Shown here: piece after piece, positions 36,968-49,249 of the stretch
Position numbering within the stretch: the stretch's first letter is position 1
How the letters are laid out: each line of letters starts with the position of its first letter
Notes under the pieces: model-generated
Database searches by the model: none
What the model saw: only the letters and a program-made list of their open reading frames with translations
What the model was told of the DNA's origin: nothing
Program-made: the position numbers and the translations under genes
NCBI GenBank assembly: GCA_964030475.1
Contig: CAXIPT010000001.1
Location: forward strand, 8,814,722 to 8,878,721
Direction: 5' to 3'
DNA: 64,000 bases
Origin: Tethya wilhelma
Taxonomy: Eukaryota; Porifera; Demospongiae; Tethyida; Tethyidae

Positions 36968-39900
36968 ATGAAGGCTACTGTTGGTTTACGTGTTGTTCGA
37001 GGTCCTGACTGGGAGTGGGGAGACCAAGATGGAGGTGAGGGTCACGTAGGGACAGTGGTGGAGATTGGAGAGGCCATCAGCACTAGTGGAGGGAGGGCAG
37101 TCGTGGTTCAGTGGGACTGTGGCAAGAGATGCAAGTACCGCTGTGGGGTGGGAGGAAAGTTTGACCTCAGGGTGTTTGATCCTGCTCCTGCTGGTGAGTT
37201 AAACTATAGCTACAATGCATGAGTATCTATTATATGGAGGGAAGGATTTAAAATTAGAACCTACTTTGGTTGTAGGTCTTAAAGAACAGAACTGGGATGG
37301 CTCTGTGTGTTCATCTTGCTCCAATGATGATGATCCTGGTTACCTTGGAATCTTCTGGGATTGTGCTCGCTGCCACTCATACTCACTCTGTTCATCATGC
37401 TACATGTCGGGAAAACACAACACTGAGCATGAATTTCTTCGATACGATGGCTGTCACTCACCAGCGTATGTTCCATCCATCTTGTATTATTGTCATAGTT
37501 CATGTTACCCATACATTCACAGCAAGAGAGTTCAGCCAAGGATGTTTTCAGACAAAATTGAAGCTTGGGCTATTTCGACGGGAGCAATAGTCTCAAGTAG
37601 ACATGATGAAGGAAAGTTGGAGAGGAGTGATAGTAAGATTTATGTTTATTTATTTATTATTTTGTTAAGTTGGTACAGTATAGTCTAGTTGAAAGGTGCA
37701 CATAATATTTGTGTATTATAATCTATTTCTTTAGGATGCATATACATTATATTATGTGAATTGATGCACTTTTGTGTTTTATTTTGTTCTCCTAGAAAAT
37801 GAATCTCTTACTGCTAAAGGAGAAGTTATAAGTCTAGTTCATGATTCCAAAGAGGTTAAGCCAGTATAGCTAGATTGCAATATTAATGCCCAGACTGTTG
37901 ATATAATTTTTGTGGCTATTCAGAGATCTGAAGTAATTGTCAAATGGATGTCAGACAATAGTACAACCAAATGTAATGTAGGCAAAAGAGGAAAGGTATC
38001 ATAATATGTATATACTTGAATGTAAATTAATCAGGGTAGGGGAAATTAAGGGACCATAGTTACTGTATCATTATCAGTACCTTGTTACTTTGTAGGTTGA
38101 TTTGAAGTATTTAACACCTGCATCTCTAGGATACTATTATCCAAATCATTTACCTATTCTTGGTAAAAAAAAATATTGTTGTGTACAAGTGCTGTTTTAA
38201 TACCAGTGTGTGATTAATTGTCCATATACTGGTACATAGTTATGTAAAACTTTCTCCCCCACATTGCTATTATAGGTGCTCCTGATGATGCAATTGGAGC
38301 TGAGTTTATTTCTTCAGGAGATTTTGTCAAAGTTGAACTGGATGTTGATGTTTTACAGATCATGCAAGAGCATCATGGTGGTTGGAACGATGGCATGAAA
38401 TCAGTCAGTAATAATCATTGTTACTGTTATGAACTTATGACTCACAATCATAAAACAAGAGTCGTGAAATACTAATGGCTGGTATGCTCTCTTCATAGAT
38501 CATTGGACAGTTTGGCATAGTTCATTCTGTAAATGATGCGGGAGACTTGTCAGTGTTTTTTATCGGTCACAAGTGGCTACTAAATCCCAATGCTGTTATC
38601 AAAGTAAGCTATACGTACCACTACTAAACCATTGTGTATAGTATACTATATAGTCATATTTGTTGTTTGTTTGCTTTTCAAATTAAGTTGGAGCGCCCAT
38701 TACTTGCTGACGATGACGTTGTGAGAGTCAGTAGTGATAGAGAAAAGGTGATGAAGATACAACGTGGAGTTGGTACTATATGGAATGACGAAATGACTGA
38801 GGTACGATGTGCATGTATTATTAATGTTTGGATTGAGTGATTCCCACTAGTAAATGCCACTCCTACTGTTATTAACTGGGTCTGGCCTCTAATGCGACTT
38901 TACTTTTTGTGGATAACTGATGTGTGCATGCTAGCCTAGATTGAGGAGAACCACAAAATTAAGCAGTATATAGTATTAATACAGTCCTGCCATTTCCATA
39001 ATAGTATGTATTAATTTAAATTTCCCACTGAGTTTTCGTTGACAACTCTCATGTTTGATCCTTGCATGATCAGTTCTCTTGTTTGCTCTTTATAATTATT
39101 ACAGTCATTAGGTCAACTTGGACAGATCACAGGCTCTGACAGATTGGGAATGGTTAGTGTTTTGGTTAAGCGGAAGCTCTGGGTATTCAATCCTCTTTGC
39201 CTGACTCGTGTAGATGATGCTGATCAAGAAATAGAGAAAGGTATCAACGATGATGGTACCTTTGTGTTGTTCTTGCTGTGTAATGGTTGGGGAATGTTGT
39301 TCAGGTGAACCCATGGACAATCCTGAGTTAGTACAGAAGGTTCAGAAATTACTGGCAGAGGGCAACTCAGATGTTGTAGCATATGCAGCTAAACTTGGAG
39401 ATGAATCTGTGATTCGAGAGTTCCTCAAAACCTCCCCAAATGAGGTATAGCTAATTAATAAGTTATAATGTCCACTATAAGCTGATTAGTTTTAATTTTT
39501 GTTTCGTGCAGGTAAATAAGCTAGTGGAAGGAAAGTCTGCACTTCATTTTGCTGCTGAAGGTGGAAATGTACCAGCTTTAAAGGCATTGTTAGAATTTCA
39601 ACCCGATGTCAATACTACAGTGAGTATGATTGATTTATTTGTACTTGTTTTAATAACTTCTGTGATTTTGTATCACTCTCATAATGTAGGATGAATTTGG
39701 ACAGACTCCTCTATTCTATTGTCTAAGTTGTCTGAAAATGAAGTAAGAAGAAGCAAAATATTACTATTATCATTGAACATTGGTTTAATAGAGTTTCAGG
39801 TGAACTGATTCAACTACTACTAGACGCCAATGCTAATCCAAATCTCAAGAATGTTGCAGGTGAAACTGTTCTGATGAAAGCAGCTGTTAGGGGTAACCAT

Positions 39901-41227
39901 GCAGCTGTGAAGGCCTTACTAGCACACCCTCAGACTGACATATCAACTGAGGTTAGTATTATACTATAGCTCCTACTCCAAAAGATAGCGATAAAATCAA
40001 TGTCATGATGCCAAGGGTACTGATGCTGGCCCCTCCTAGATCCTGTGAACAAGGCTAATTGACGGTGTACAGCTGGCATTCCTCCTTTTAATTATCATTG
40101 TCTAGGATTTGGAAGGGAATACTGCACTACATCTAACAGTGATGGCTCATGAGCCCTACGCCACCAGACAGTTAGTCAAAGCTGGAGCTGATCCAAGCAG
40201 GGTGAACACCAAACTTGAAACCCCTCTGCACTATGCTACAAAAAGCCGATTTGTTAGGTACTTTTTTATTCAAAGCCTGTCATTCACTCTTGTTACCTGA
40301 GTGACTCATTCTGAATAATTAATGTTAGCATGCAAAGCCTATCCTTGTACATTGTAAAATCTTCATCTTTAGTATCCTGTTTACAGTGGGGTTGAAGATA
40401 TGCTGGAATTCCATCCTGAGCTGACAAACCTTAAGGATGACAAAGGTTGTACTCCACTCCATGTTGCTATTCTTCAAAATCACAATTGTGATATTGCTAC
40501 CTACATCATACAACAGGTAAACCTTGACAGTTCATCAAGTGGCCATGGTTCTAACTCCCATTATCCGGTTAAAAATTATAATGAGAGCATATTTGCTAAT
40601 TTTCAGCTGTACTTCTTGTTTTCTTGTATGCAGCCACAATGTAACCTTAACACGCAGACAAAAGTTAAGCGTACACCCCTACATGTTGCTGTGATAACAG
40701 GTAACTGTGTACTAGTAGAGAGGCTGGTTGGTTATGGAGCAGATATGGACATCCAGGATCATGAGAGTGCCACACCACTACACATTGCCACCTTTATTGC
40801 ATCCAAGGGAGGTGCAATCCTCCCTGGCACAAGAGTATTCACTCCTTCAGAGAGAACACCAGAGTTGAATAAAGTGAGGATGAATATCCATTTGACACTT
40901 TTCATGAAATTCTAGAGTGTATAATAGTGTTGTATTTGCTGGTCGAATGTTTGCTGTTATAATTTCCTCAATTGTATCTTCAGATTAAGCAGTTCCTTGG
41001 GAAGGAAGTTAATGTTCATACAGTATTTGCTTGTTTCCTTGCAAGAGAGGGAGCCAACATTACACTTAAAAACATCCTTGGCCACAATCCACTTCAAGGA
41101 TGTGACACCTCTATTGCAGCTATGATCTCTAGATTTGCTGTTCCAGGGTATGTATACTGACCATAAAAATATACTGTCACATTGTGGAAATTGTTATAAC
41201 TTGAATTGTTTATGAAAACCACTGTAG

Positions 41228-41276
<49 letters not shown>

Positions 41277-41752
41277 GCTGGTAGGTATCATGGCAGTCTG
41301 AAGCACCCTGTCAAGAGTGTGTCATCAACTCCTAGTGAACCCCCTCAGCTCTGTGACCTCTGTGATGAACCTGTGGATATAAAGTTCCTCCCTTGTGGTC
41401 ATGTGGTCATTTGTAACCTCTGTGCCAAGAGAGCTACCAAGTGTCTTGCCTGCCAGGTAAAGGATGATTGTATTCATACTAGCCATTCTGAGGTTATGAC
41501 GAGTGAATACTACTGAGTGTATAATTATGTAGCTACTATATATGTATTTTGGTGAGTACTATACACATGCATAGTGCATAGTATAGTACAACTTTTAGCA
41601 GATCATGTGCTTGCATGATCCTGTAGATATAATTATAGAGCCGAGATAGTTTACATAAGCATGTTGATTGGACTTTTTCTTAAATATAAAATCTAAATGA
41701 TCACATGCATAAATTTTTGCAGAAACCAATCACTGACATTATAAAGGTTTGA
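36968..41752 (+). CDS. Mind bomb-like E3 ubiquitin ligase, gene 3
   Basis: 20 exons, phases close, 854 residues: 36968-37193, 37276-37465, 37523-37632, 37796-37854, 37924-37995, 38096-38162, 38276-38403, 38499-38603, 38688-38801, 39105-39240, 39305-39444, 39512-39619, 39690-39742, 39792-39951, 40106-40257, 40387-40516, 40634-40873, 40984-41147, 41276-41456, 41723-41752. Same order as gene 2: MIB/HERC2, ZZ (CSSC...CARC...CSSC), MIB/HERC2, SH3-like repeats, ankyrin repeats, C-terminal RING. The exon-intron map is one-to-one with gene 2, so they arose by tandem duplication. The last two exons exist a second time at 42664-42844 and 43115-43144 and could be used alternatively. Confidence 0.92.
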
Positions 41753-42063
41753 TATTCTGAAGTCTCAGACTCATATCCATATAATTTGACAATTTTCTTT
41801 ACTGATTGTGTGTTCCTTACAGTCAGGCAAGTTTACACAATAACAGTTCATTTGTACATTTAATCATCGATTGAGTATTTCAAAGTTAATGAACCCCATC
41901 ACCCTTGCATGCCATTGATTTTATAATTTGTGACAAATCATGCTACATACATTAATAGTTAATTTTTTCATTGATAATTAATGTTGTTGTTGTTTTTTGG
42001 GGTTTGTTGTTTTTTTTTGCCAATTACCTTTTTTTAACTAAACACAACAGCAGCTAGAGTAAC

Positions 42064-42598
42064 TTAATAAAATAGTTGAAGACGTTTGTTAAGAAAATCA
42101 CACACATAGCTTCCAATCTTATTCACAGCAATTCCAATTGGAAACTTCAGCTCTCCCTGGCCATTACCCTCATGTCCAATACTTTTGACGAACTCTCCAC
42201 TCTTTCTAAACACCAACACACAATGTGACTGTGAAACAGCAACATAGAGCAAGCCAGCCTCATCAATAGAGATGCTATCTGGTCCACCTCCAGTGATATG
42301 GTCTCTAGTAGAAAACTGTGCTACAAGCTTTTCTTCATTGTTGAAAACCAAAATACAGCGATTGGCATAGTCAGTAACATACATGGATCCTTCATCATCA
42401 AACACTATACCACTTAGTTTGGCTTTCTGCACCACATTAATCTGGATGGTTCGCATATGCTGAAGATCACAGTCAAAGATTTGAATGCAGTGGTTTAGAT
42501 AGTCACTGACATACACCAATTGCGGAGAGTTCTTTTTGTTAACCTGTATAGCTCTGAATTCAACTCGATCATATTTCAGCTCTTTCTTTCCTATGGAT
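42064..42598 (-). pseudogene. Truncated copy of the TRIM-NHL 3' end
   Basis: Open frame from 42598 down to the stop at 42064, nearly identical to the last ~175 residues of the TRIM-NHL protein at 43466-45742 (one visible change, RKSGEF for RKNGEF). It has no RING, B-box or coiled coil and no start region, so it is a 5'-truncated duplicate. Confidence 0.88.
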
Positions 42599-42624
42599 TA
42601 ACATCACTAGTCAAAACATGCACA

Positions 42625-42663
<39 letters not shown>

Positions 42664-42664
<1 letters not shown>

Positions 42665-43144
42665 GCTGGTAGATATCATGGCAGTCTGAAGCACCCTGTC
42701 AAGAGTGTGTCATCAACTCCTAGTGAACCCCCTCAGCTCTGTGACCTCTGTGATGAACCTGTGGATATAAAGTTCCTCCCTTGTGGTCATGTGGTCATTT
42801 GTAACCTCTGTGCCAAGAGAGCTACCAAGTGTCTTGCCTGCCAGGTAAAGGATGATTGTATTCATACTAGCCATACTGAGGTTATGACGAGTGAATACTA
42901 CTGAGCGTATAATTATGTAGCTACTATAATTATATGTATTTTGGTGAGTACTATACACATGCATAGTGCATAGTATAGTACAACTTTTAGCAGATCATGT
43001 GCTTGCATGATCCTGTAGATATAATTATAGAGCCGAGATAGTTTACATAAGCATGTTGATTGGACTTTTTCTTAAATATAAAATCTAAATGATCACATGC
43101 ATAAATTTTTGCAGAAACCAATCACTGACATTATAAAGGTTTGA
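42664..43144 (+). CDS. Duplicated terminal RING exons of MIB-like gene 3
   Basis: Exon 42664-42844 (181 nt, preceded by (CA)n-CAG) encodes the same RING as exon 41276-41456. Exon 43115-43144 encodes KPITDIIKV and stop. The phase is identical, so it is a usable alternative 3' end for gene 3. No separate upstream gene body accompanies it. Confidence 0.7.
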
Positions 43145-43465
43145 TATTCTGAAGTCTCAGACTCATATCCATATAATTTGACAATTTTCTTTACTGATTG
43201 TGTGTTCCTTACAGTCAGGCAAGTTTACACAATAACAGTTCATTTGCACATTTAATGATCGATCGAGTATTTCAAAGTTAATGAATCCCATCACCCTTGC
43301 ATGCCATTGATTTTATAATTTGATCAATATTGTGACAAATCATGCTACATACATTAATAGTTAATTTTTTCATTGATAATTTATGTTGTTTTTTTTTTTG
43401 GTTTGTTGTTGTTTTTTTTTGCCAATTACCTTTTTTTAACTAAACACAACAGCAGCTAGAGTAAC

Positions 43466-45742
43466 TTAATAAAATAGTTGAAGACGTTTGTTAAGAAAAT
43501 CACACACATAGCTTCCAATCTTATTCACAGCAATTCCAATTGGAAACTTTAGCTCTCCCTGGCCATTACCCTCATGTCCAATACTTTTGACGAACTCTCC
43601 ATTCTTTCTAAACACCAACACACAATGTGACTGTGAAACAGCAACATAGAGCAAGCCAGCCTCATCAATAGAGATGCTATCTGGTCCACCTCCAGTGATA
43701 TGGTCTCTAGTAGAAAACTGTGCTACAAGCTTTTCTTCATTGTTGAAAACCAAAATACAGCGATTGGCATAGTCAGTAACGTACATGGATCCTTCATCAT
43801 CAAACACTATACCACTTAGTTTGGCTTTCTGCACCACATTAATCTGGATGGTTCGCATATGCTGAAGATCACAGTCAAAGATTTGAATGCAGTGGTTTAG
43901 ATAGTCACTGACATACACCAATTGCGGAGAGTTTTTTTTGTTAACCTGTATAGCTCTGAATTCAACTCGATCATATTTCAGCTCTTTCTTTCCTATGGAT
44001 TTGAGCATTGTTCCATGAGAATCAAACTTAACCAGCTGGCAAGGATCACTGAGTCCATCTACAACATACATATTACCACTAGCATCCAAAGAGATCCCGC
44101 ATGGTTGACGGAGTTTAAACTGACCATCACAACCAAACTTTCCTACTCGTCTGTGATGTCTGTCCAACTTGACGATGCTGGCATCACCTTCTCCTTGCAT
44201 GTCACAAACTAGAACACTATCATCGTCGCATATTGCTACAGCTCTAGGTGCTTCTATCTTAATTGCTAATGTCTCCTGGATGGAGGATTTTTCCAATTCC
44301 AAACTGGATACTTGTACTTTGATGTAAAATGGTGACCCTGTTATGCTTTTCTCATTTATATCAACATGGATACAGTGGTCTCCAGAAAATTCTGGCTTAA
44401 ACATAACCTTGACTCTACCTAACTTTTCTTCTACAACTTGTGCATTGAAGGAGTAGCTGTTGTGCAAGCAAATCACTTTGATGGTAATATTTTGAGAATT
44501 AGAACATGGCTTTTTGTGTGTATCCACCACATTCACAAAAAAATAAGCTTCTTGTAATGCTTCTACTTTCAATGAGGATAAACCTTCAACTGAGCAGTTC
44601 AGGGGATCAGCATCTCTTGTGTATATTCTGAGTTGTTTCTTGCATATTCTCTGGATGTCAGTAGTAATAGAATCTTTCAAAGCCATGTTTGCTTGCTCCA
44701 CAGGCTCAATTTGAGCATCTGAAACCTCCTGTGATGCATCTTTAATTCTATCTTGTAGAAATTTCGAGTTGGCAAGAAGCTCTGTTGCTGTTGAGGTTTC
44801 TAGTGTGCTTTCTATGTAGTCCACCATCCGTTGTAACTCCTTAGACATCCCTTCCAGCTTTTCTTGCTGTCCTTGTAGTAGACGTAATTTTGTGTGAGTT
44901 AAATACTTCAGATTACTGCGAAGTTCTTTCTGAGTCTGAGATATTTTTCGTTTCAGCTGGTCACACTTGTTGTCTATCAATGTAGCTAACAACTTTTCTT
45001 GATCCTTCACCTCTTCTGTCACTGTTTTGACTTTTCTAGCAGCATCGTTTAGCTTTTCACGGCTTGTGCAAATGTCGGGAAGTTTTTCTTTGATGTTATC
45101 TCTTTGCTTTCTAGCTTCGTCTTGTGCAAGTTCTAAAATCAACCTTTTCTGTTCAAGTTGTCTAATATTATCCATTGATGGACTGTTGCTAAACTTGTGA
45201 GAGTGATCCACACTTCTTTGGATATCATAGCGCTCCTTTAGTTGCTCAGGATCAAAACTTAGTGCTTGTTTTCTCCTCACTTCGTCATGGTAGTGTGTAT
45301 CATCCTGAGACTTAGAAAGCTCTGCTAATGAGATCACTACATGATCTGAATACTCAGTATTCTTTTTGTGTACTTTGCTACATTTTCCACACAGAAAACC
45401 ACACTCCTTGCAAATTGAAGAAGCAACTAATTTGTCAATTTGTTTTTGATAACAAGGGTCACACTTCACTTTCCCTTCTTTTACACTCTTCTTTAATTCA
45501 GCTAGTTGGTGATAGTAGCTCACTGGATGTGCATGTGGTCTCCGGCTGTCTTTATTGATAGGCTTGCCGCATCTATCCACTGGACACGTTATATCTTTGA
45601 CTCTGGAATCTCTTACTTGTAGATCTTGAATGCAGTCATCACATAGAATGTGGAAACACGGTAGAACTTTAGCAGGCTTATCCTTTCTTTCGCAAATCTG
45701 ACATTTGTCAGGCACTGTTTTGAGGACCGGAGCTGCAGCCAT
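43466..45742 (-). CDS. TRIM-NHL E3 ligase (RING, B-box, coiled coil, filamin-type Ig, NHL), intronless
   Basis: 758 residues in one exon. RING at about 14-58 (Cys14, Cys17, Cys29, His31, Cys34, Cys37, Cys53, Cys58); B-box-like zinc site at about 93-135 (CDPC...CKEC...CGKC); charged coiled coil at about 195-350; filamin/Ig-like domain at about 385-482 (VMFKPEFSGDHCIHVDINEK, GSPFYIKV); NHL beta-propeller repeats at about 495-758 (QPCGISLDASGNMYVVDG, LVYVSDYLNHCIQIF, GQGELKFPIGIAV). The architecture matches TRIM2/TRIM3/TRIM71-type ligases. It is convergent with MIB-like gene 3 and head-to-head with DNase 1, 184 bp between starts. The C-terminus is truncated-duplicated at 42064-42598. Confidence 0.93.
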   Translation of the reverse strand: MAAAPVLKTVPDKCQICERKDKPAKVLPCFHILCDDCIQDLQVRDSRVKDITCPVDRCGKPINKDSRRPHAHPVSYYHQLAELKKSVKEGKVKCDPCYQKQIDKLVASSICKECGFLCGKCSKVHKKNTEYSDHVVISLAELSKSQDDTHYHDEVRRKQALSFDPEQLKERYDIQRSVDHSHKFSNSPSMDNIRQLEQKRLILELAQDEARKQRDNIKEKLPDICTSREKLNDAARKVKTVTEEVKDQEKLLATLIDNKCDQLKRKISQTQKELRSNLKYLTHTKLRLLQGQQEKLEGMSKELQRMVDYIESTLETSTATELLANSKFLQDRIKDASQEVSDAQIEPVEQANMALKDSITTDIQRICKKQLRIYTRDADPLNCSVEGLSSLKVEALQEAYFFVNVVDTHKKPCSNSQNITIKVICLHNSYSFNAQVVEEKLGRVKVMFKPEFSGDHCIHVDINEKSITGSPFYIKVQVSSLELEKSSIQETLAIKIEAPRAVAICDDDSVLVCDMQGEGDASIVKLDRHHRRVGKFGCDGQFKLRQPCGISLDASGNMYVVDGLSDPCQLVKFDSHGTMLKSIGKKELKYDRVEFRAIQVNKKNSPQLVYVSDYLNHCIQIFDCDLQHMRTIQINVVQKAKLSGIVFDDEGSMYVTDYANRCILVFNNEEKLVAQFSTRDHITGGGPDSISIDEAGLLYVAVSQSHCVLVFRKNGEFVKSIGHEGNGQGELKFPIGIAVNKIGSYVCDFLNKRLQLFY

Positions 45743-45926
45743 TGATCACTTCAACACTTTTTTTACTGATCAATCGATGCTGGAGGTGCCACACCCATGT
45801 CCCTGAGTCATGTCACTAGCACTCCCCCGCAAACAGTGATTTGCGGAAGTAGATAGATCTATCTACGCATGCGCAGTTACAATGCCAATTGGTTGAGGAG
45901 ATTTCCACGATTCCAAAAGACTAAAA
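45743..45926. promoter_or_regulatory. Divergent promoter region between TRIM-NHL (-) and DNase 1 (+)
   Basis: 184 bp between start codons. Contains a CCAAT box (TGCCAATTGG, near 45882) and GGAGATTTCC near 45897, one mismatch from the NF-kB consensus. No TATA box seen. Confidence 0.4.
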
Positions 45927-46605
45927 ATGAACGTCAAAATTCTTCTCAGTGCTATTGTATTAGGGATTATAATAGATCTAGTGTGTTTCAAAGTAGAAGG
46001 TGGAGTAAAACTAAGGATTGCTGCTTTCAATGTGGACACTTTTGGAAAGAAAAAACTTTCAAATGAAGAAGCTGTTACCAGCCTTTGCAAAGTAACTCAT
46101 TTTTCATTCAATGAGTAGAATACTTTTATCATAGTATGGTTATGTCATAGATAGTACATCGTTATGATGCTATTTTGCTTGAAGGAATACGTGATTCCAC
46201 CGAAACAGTTATTCCTAAATTTTTGAATGTTGTGAACAACTGGTGAGAATTACATACAATATTATTGTTGCCTAACTGGTATTGTAACATCAATTTCAGT
46301 CCAAACTGTGCTACAACATGTCATGATGGACAGTTAAAGACTGGATCAACCCCCAGTGTTGAGTATGACATATCAATCAGTGAACGTCTGGGAAGAACAA
46401 TGCACAAGGAGCAGTATGCTTTTCTTTACAGGTACACGACTTTGTTAAGACATTATAATTCACATTTTTATTTGATTGTTTGCTTGCTTCAGAACTGACA
46501 CACTTGAGGTATTGGGAACATACCAGTACAGCAAGGACTATGACAAGTTTGAAAGGGAGCCTTTCTCAATACTCCTTCACAGCTTACAGAAAGGTATAGA
46601 TGTGT

Positions 46606-46653
<48 letters not shown>

Positions 46654-47216
46654 GGTATCTCTGATTTCTTTCTAATGGGAATTCATACAAAGCCAAGTGC
46701 CACTGCTCAAGAACTCAATGCCCTGGTTGATGCGTATGACCAAACATCTTCTTTTTTTGGAACAACCAATGGATTAATCCTAGGTGATTTTAATGCAGAC
46801 TGTTCCTACTTATCACAACAGGAGTATTACAGCCTTGATCTTGTGAAGGACACCAGGTTTACTTGGCTGATTGGTAATGATGTTGATACCACAACCAGCT
46901 CCAACAATTATTGCGCTTATGACAGGTACAGTACTAGACTAACATGGAGTGATGCAGGAAGTTGTATGTTTGCCTGTACAGGATTCTGGCAATGGGAGAT
47001 GTTAATGGCCATGTAGTTGAAGGGAGTGCAGTAGTCTTTCCATTCGATAAAGAATTTGGATTGTCTGAAGTGGAGGCTAATGGTGTTAGTAACCACTATC
47101 CAGTTGAAGTCACTCTGGACCTTAATGCATATTATGGTGAATTAATGAATGATGCTAATTACATTATGAACATGCATGCATGGAATGTATCTCAGTTTAA
47201 TTATGTTACATATTAA
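45927..47216 (+). CDS. Secreted DNase I-like endonuclease, gene 1, with changed metal-site residues
   Basis: Exons 45927-46091, 46151-46242, 46300-46431, 46493-46593, 46655-46925, 46982-47216; phases close, 331 residues. The N-terminal hydrophobic segment (VKILLSAIVLGIIIDLVCF) is a signal peptide or anchor. DNase I motifs seen: LRIAAFNVDTFG, KEQYAFLYR (Glu of the Glu-His pair), MGIHTKP (catalytic His), GDFNADCSYL, DVDTTTSSNNYCAYDR and SNHYPVEVTL (second His). Two oddities: the QE(I/V)RD motif reads LEGIRDS, so the metal-binding Glu is Gly, and SDHYP is SNHYP. Activity may be altered. The acceptor before exon 5 follows a (CA)n tract. The C-terminal tail of about 30 residues is unrecognised. 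Confidence 0.9.
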
Positions 47217-47240
47217 ATAATAATTATTATATTATTATAG

Positions 47241-49209
47241 CCAGAGGATATGGGGCTTTTGGCCACCACACCTTAAAAATAGCTGCATTCAACATTCAAG
47301 TGTTTGGAAGAACAAAATTCAAGAACAAGGAATTGGTAGAAATCCTAAGTAAGGTAATTACTAATTAAGCACCAACCAGAACATGTAACGAAGATTCTCC
47401 ATCGGCAAAATTATTGCCATTTCAGATCATTCACCGCTATGACATAGTTCTAATTCAAGAAATTCGTGATTCTAGTGAAACAATAATCTTTAAGTTCCTA
47501 AAAGTTGTCAATAGGTAATTGTTTCACGTATATAACAATGAAACAAGCAGTTACTGGTAATTTTTGTTGTGTCTTTACTGTGTAGCCTACAAGGTGAGGG
47601 CACTTATGCTGTCAGGGTCAGTAAAAGGTTGGGAAGATCAATCAGCAAAGAGCAATATGCTTTCATGTATAGGTAATGTGTAACAATAGTAATTATTATT
47701 ATGCATGAGGCATGCAGAATTTGATGCATTACATATTCAGTTTCCTCAAAAAGTAGTTTTCAATTTTTGAGAGCAATTCAGTAAACAGATAAAGTCTTAA
47801 TTCATCTGTTTACTTTCATGTCAACTATGTCAGGTCTTCCTCTTCGATTAGAATCACCATCTAGCTGTTTATGAATAATATTAATTCATGTACGTATTCC
47901 GGAGATTCATGGGAATTAATATTCATTATTATAATTATTTTAGGACAGAAAAGGTTCGTATTGTTTCAGCATACCAGTACGGTGATCCTAAAGATGTGTT
48001 TGAGAGAGAACCCTACACTGTACTAGTACAAAGTGTTGGTCGAAATTCAGGTACTTAGATGTATGTAGGCACTACACATGAGTAACATGCACATTCAAAT
48101 TGACATAATTTGCAAGGGAAGAGTGCCTGGGAAATATGAGGTATAAAATTCAAATGCTAGGTTGCTTAATTCTTAGTTTGTATTTAATCCAGGCATTCCA
48201 AATTTCTTTCTCACGGGCGTCCACATCAAGCCAAGTGATGTGGAAGCAGAGTTGAATGCATTGGACGATGTCTATGATGATGCTGCTTCACTGTTCGGCA
48301 CTCAGAATGGTGTGCTCATTGGAGACTTCAATGCAGACTGTTCCTATCTGTCGAAAACTCGATATTTCGATTTGGATCTAGTGAGAGATGTTAGGTTCAC
48401 GTGGCTAATTGACAGTGATGCAGATACAACCGTTTCTCGCAGTCACTGCGGTTATGACAGGTGTGCACTATATAGTGAATAAGATCGATCTCAATCAGGA
48501 GAGATTATAGATACAGGGCTCCCTGATATCTAGCTGTATCCAAATCCATTACACTATTCTAATAGATCTAGTGTGTTTCAAAGTAGAAGGTGGAGTAAAA
48601 CTAAGGATTGCTGCTTTCAATGTGGACACTTTTGGAAAGAAAAAACTTTCAAATGAAGAAGCTGTTACCAGCCTTTGCAAAGTAACCCATTTTTCATTCA
48701 ATGAGTAGAATGCTTTTATCATAGTATGGTTATGTCATAGATAGTACATCGTTATGATGCTATTTTGCTTGAAGGAATACGTGATTCCACCGAAACAGTT
48801 ATTCCTAAATTTTTGAATGTTGTGAACAACTGGTGAGAATTACATACAATATTATTGTTGCCTAACTGGTATTGTAACATCAATTTCAGTCCAAACTGTG
48901 CTACAACATGTCATGATGGACAGTTAAAGACTGGATCAACCCCCAGTGTTGAGTATGACATATCAATCAGTGAACGTCTGGGAAGAACAATGCACAAGGA
49001 GCAGTATGCTTTTCTTTACAGGTACACGACTTTGTTAAGACATTCACATTTTTATTTGATTGTTTGCTTGCTTCAGAACTGACACACTTGAGGTATTGGG
49101 AACATACCAGTACAGCAAAGACTATGACAAGTTTGAAAGGGAGCCTTTCTCAATACTCCTTCACAGCTTACAGAAAGGTATAGATGTGTTCCACACACCA
49201 CACGCGCGA

Positions 49210-49249
<40 letters not shown>

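Larger units (their letters stand above)
41229..43995. repeat. Segmental tandem duplication, about 1.37 kb, bounded by (CA)n (about 41229-42598 and 42630-43995)
   Basis: Both units start in a (CA)n tract, then carry the MIB RING exon, its terminal exon and the antisense 3' end of TRIM-NHL. They differ by a few substitutions and small indels (offset 1388 at the RING, 1402 at the NHL stop). The first unit stops abruptly inside the NHL reading frame, just after TTTCCTATGGATT. Confidence 0.88.

Noticed and set aside
41229..43144. CRISPR-like or satellite array
   Set aside because: The repeats are one tandem segmental duplication with exons, not regularly spaced short repeats.
45893..45908. NF-kB site in the TRIM-NHL/DNase 1 promoter
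   Set aside because: GGAGATTTCC has one mismatch to GGGRNNYYCC; too weak to count with the MIB-like promoters.
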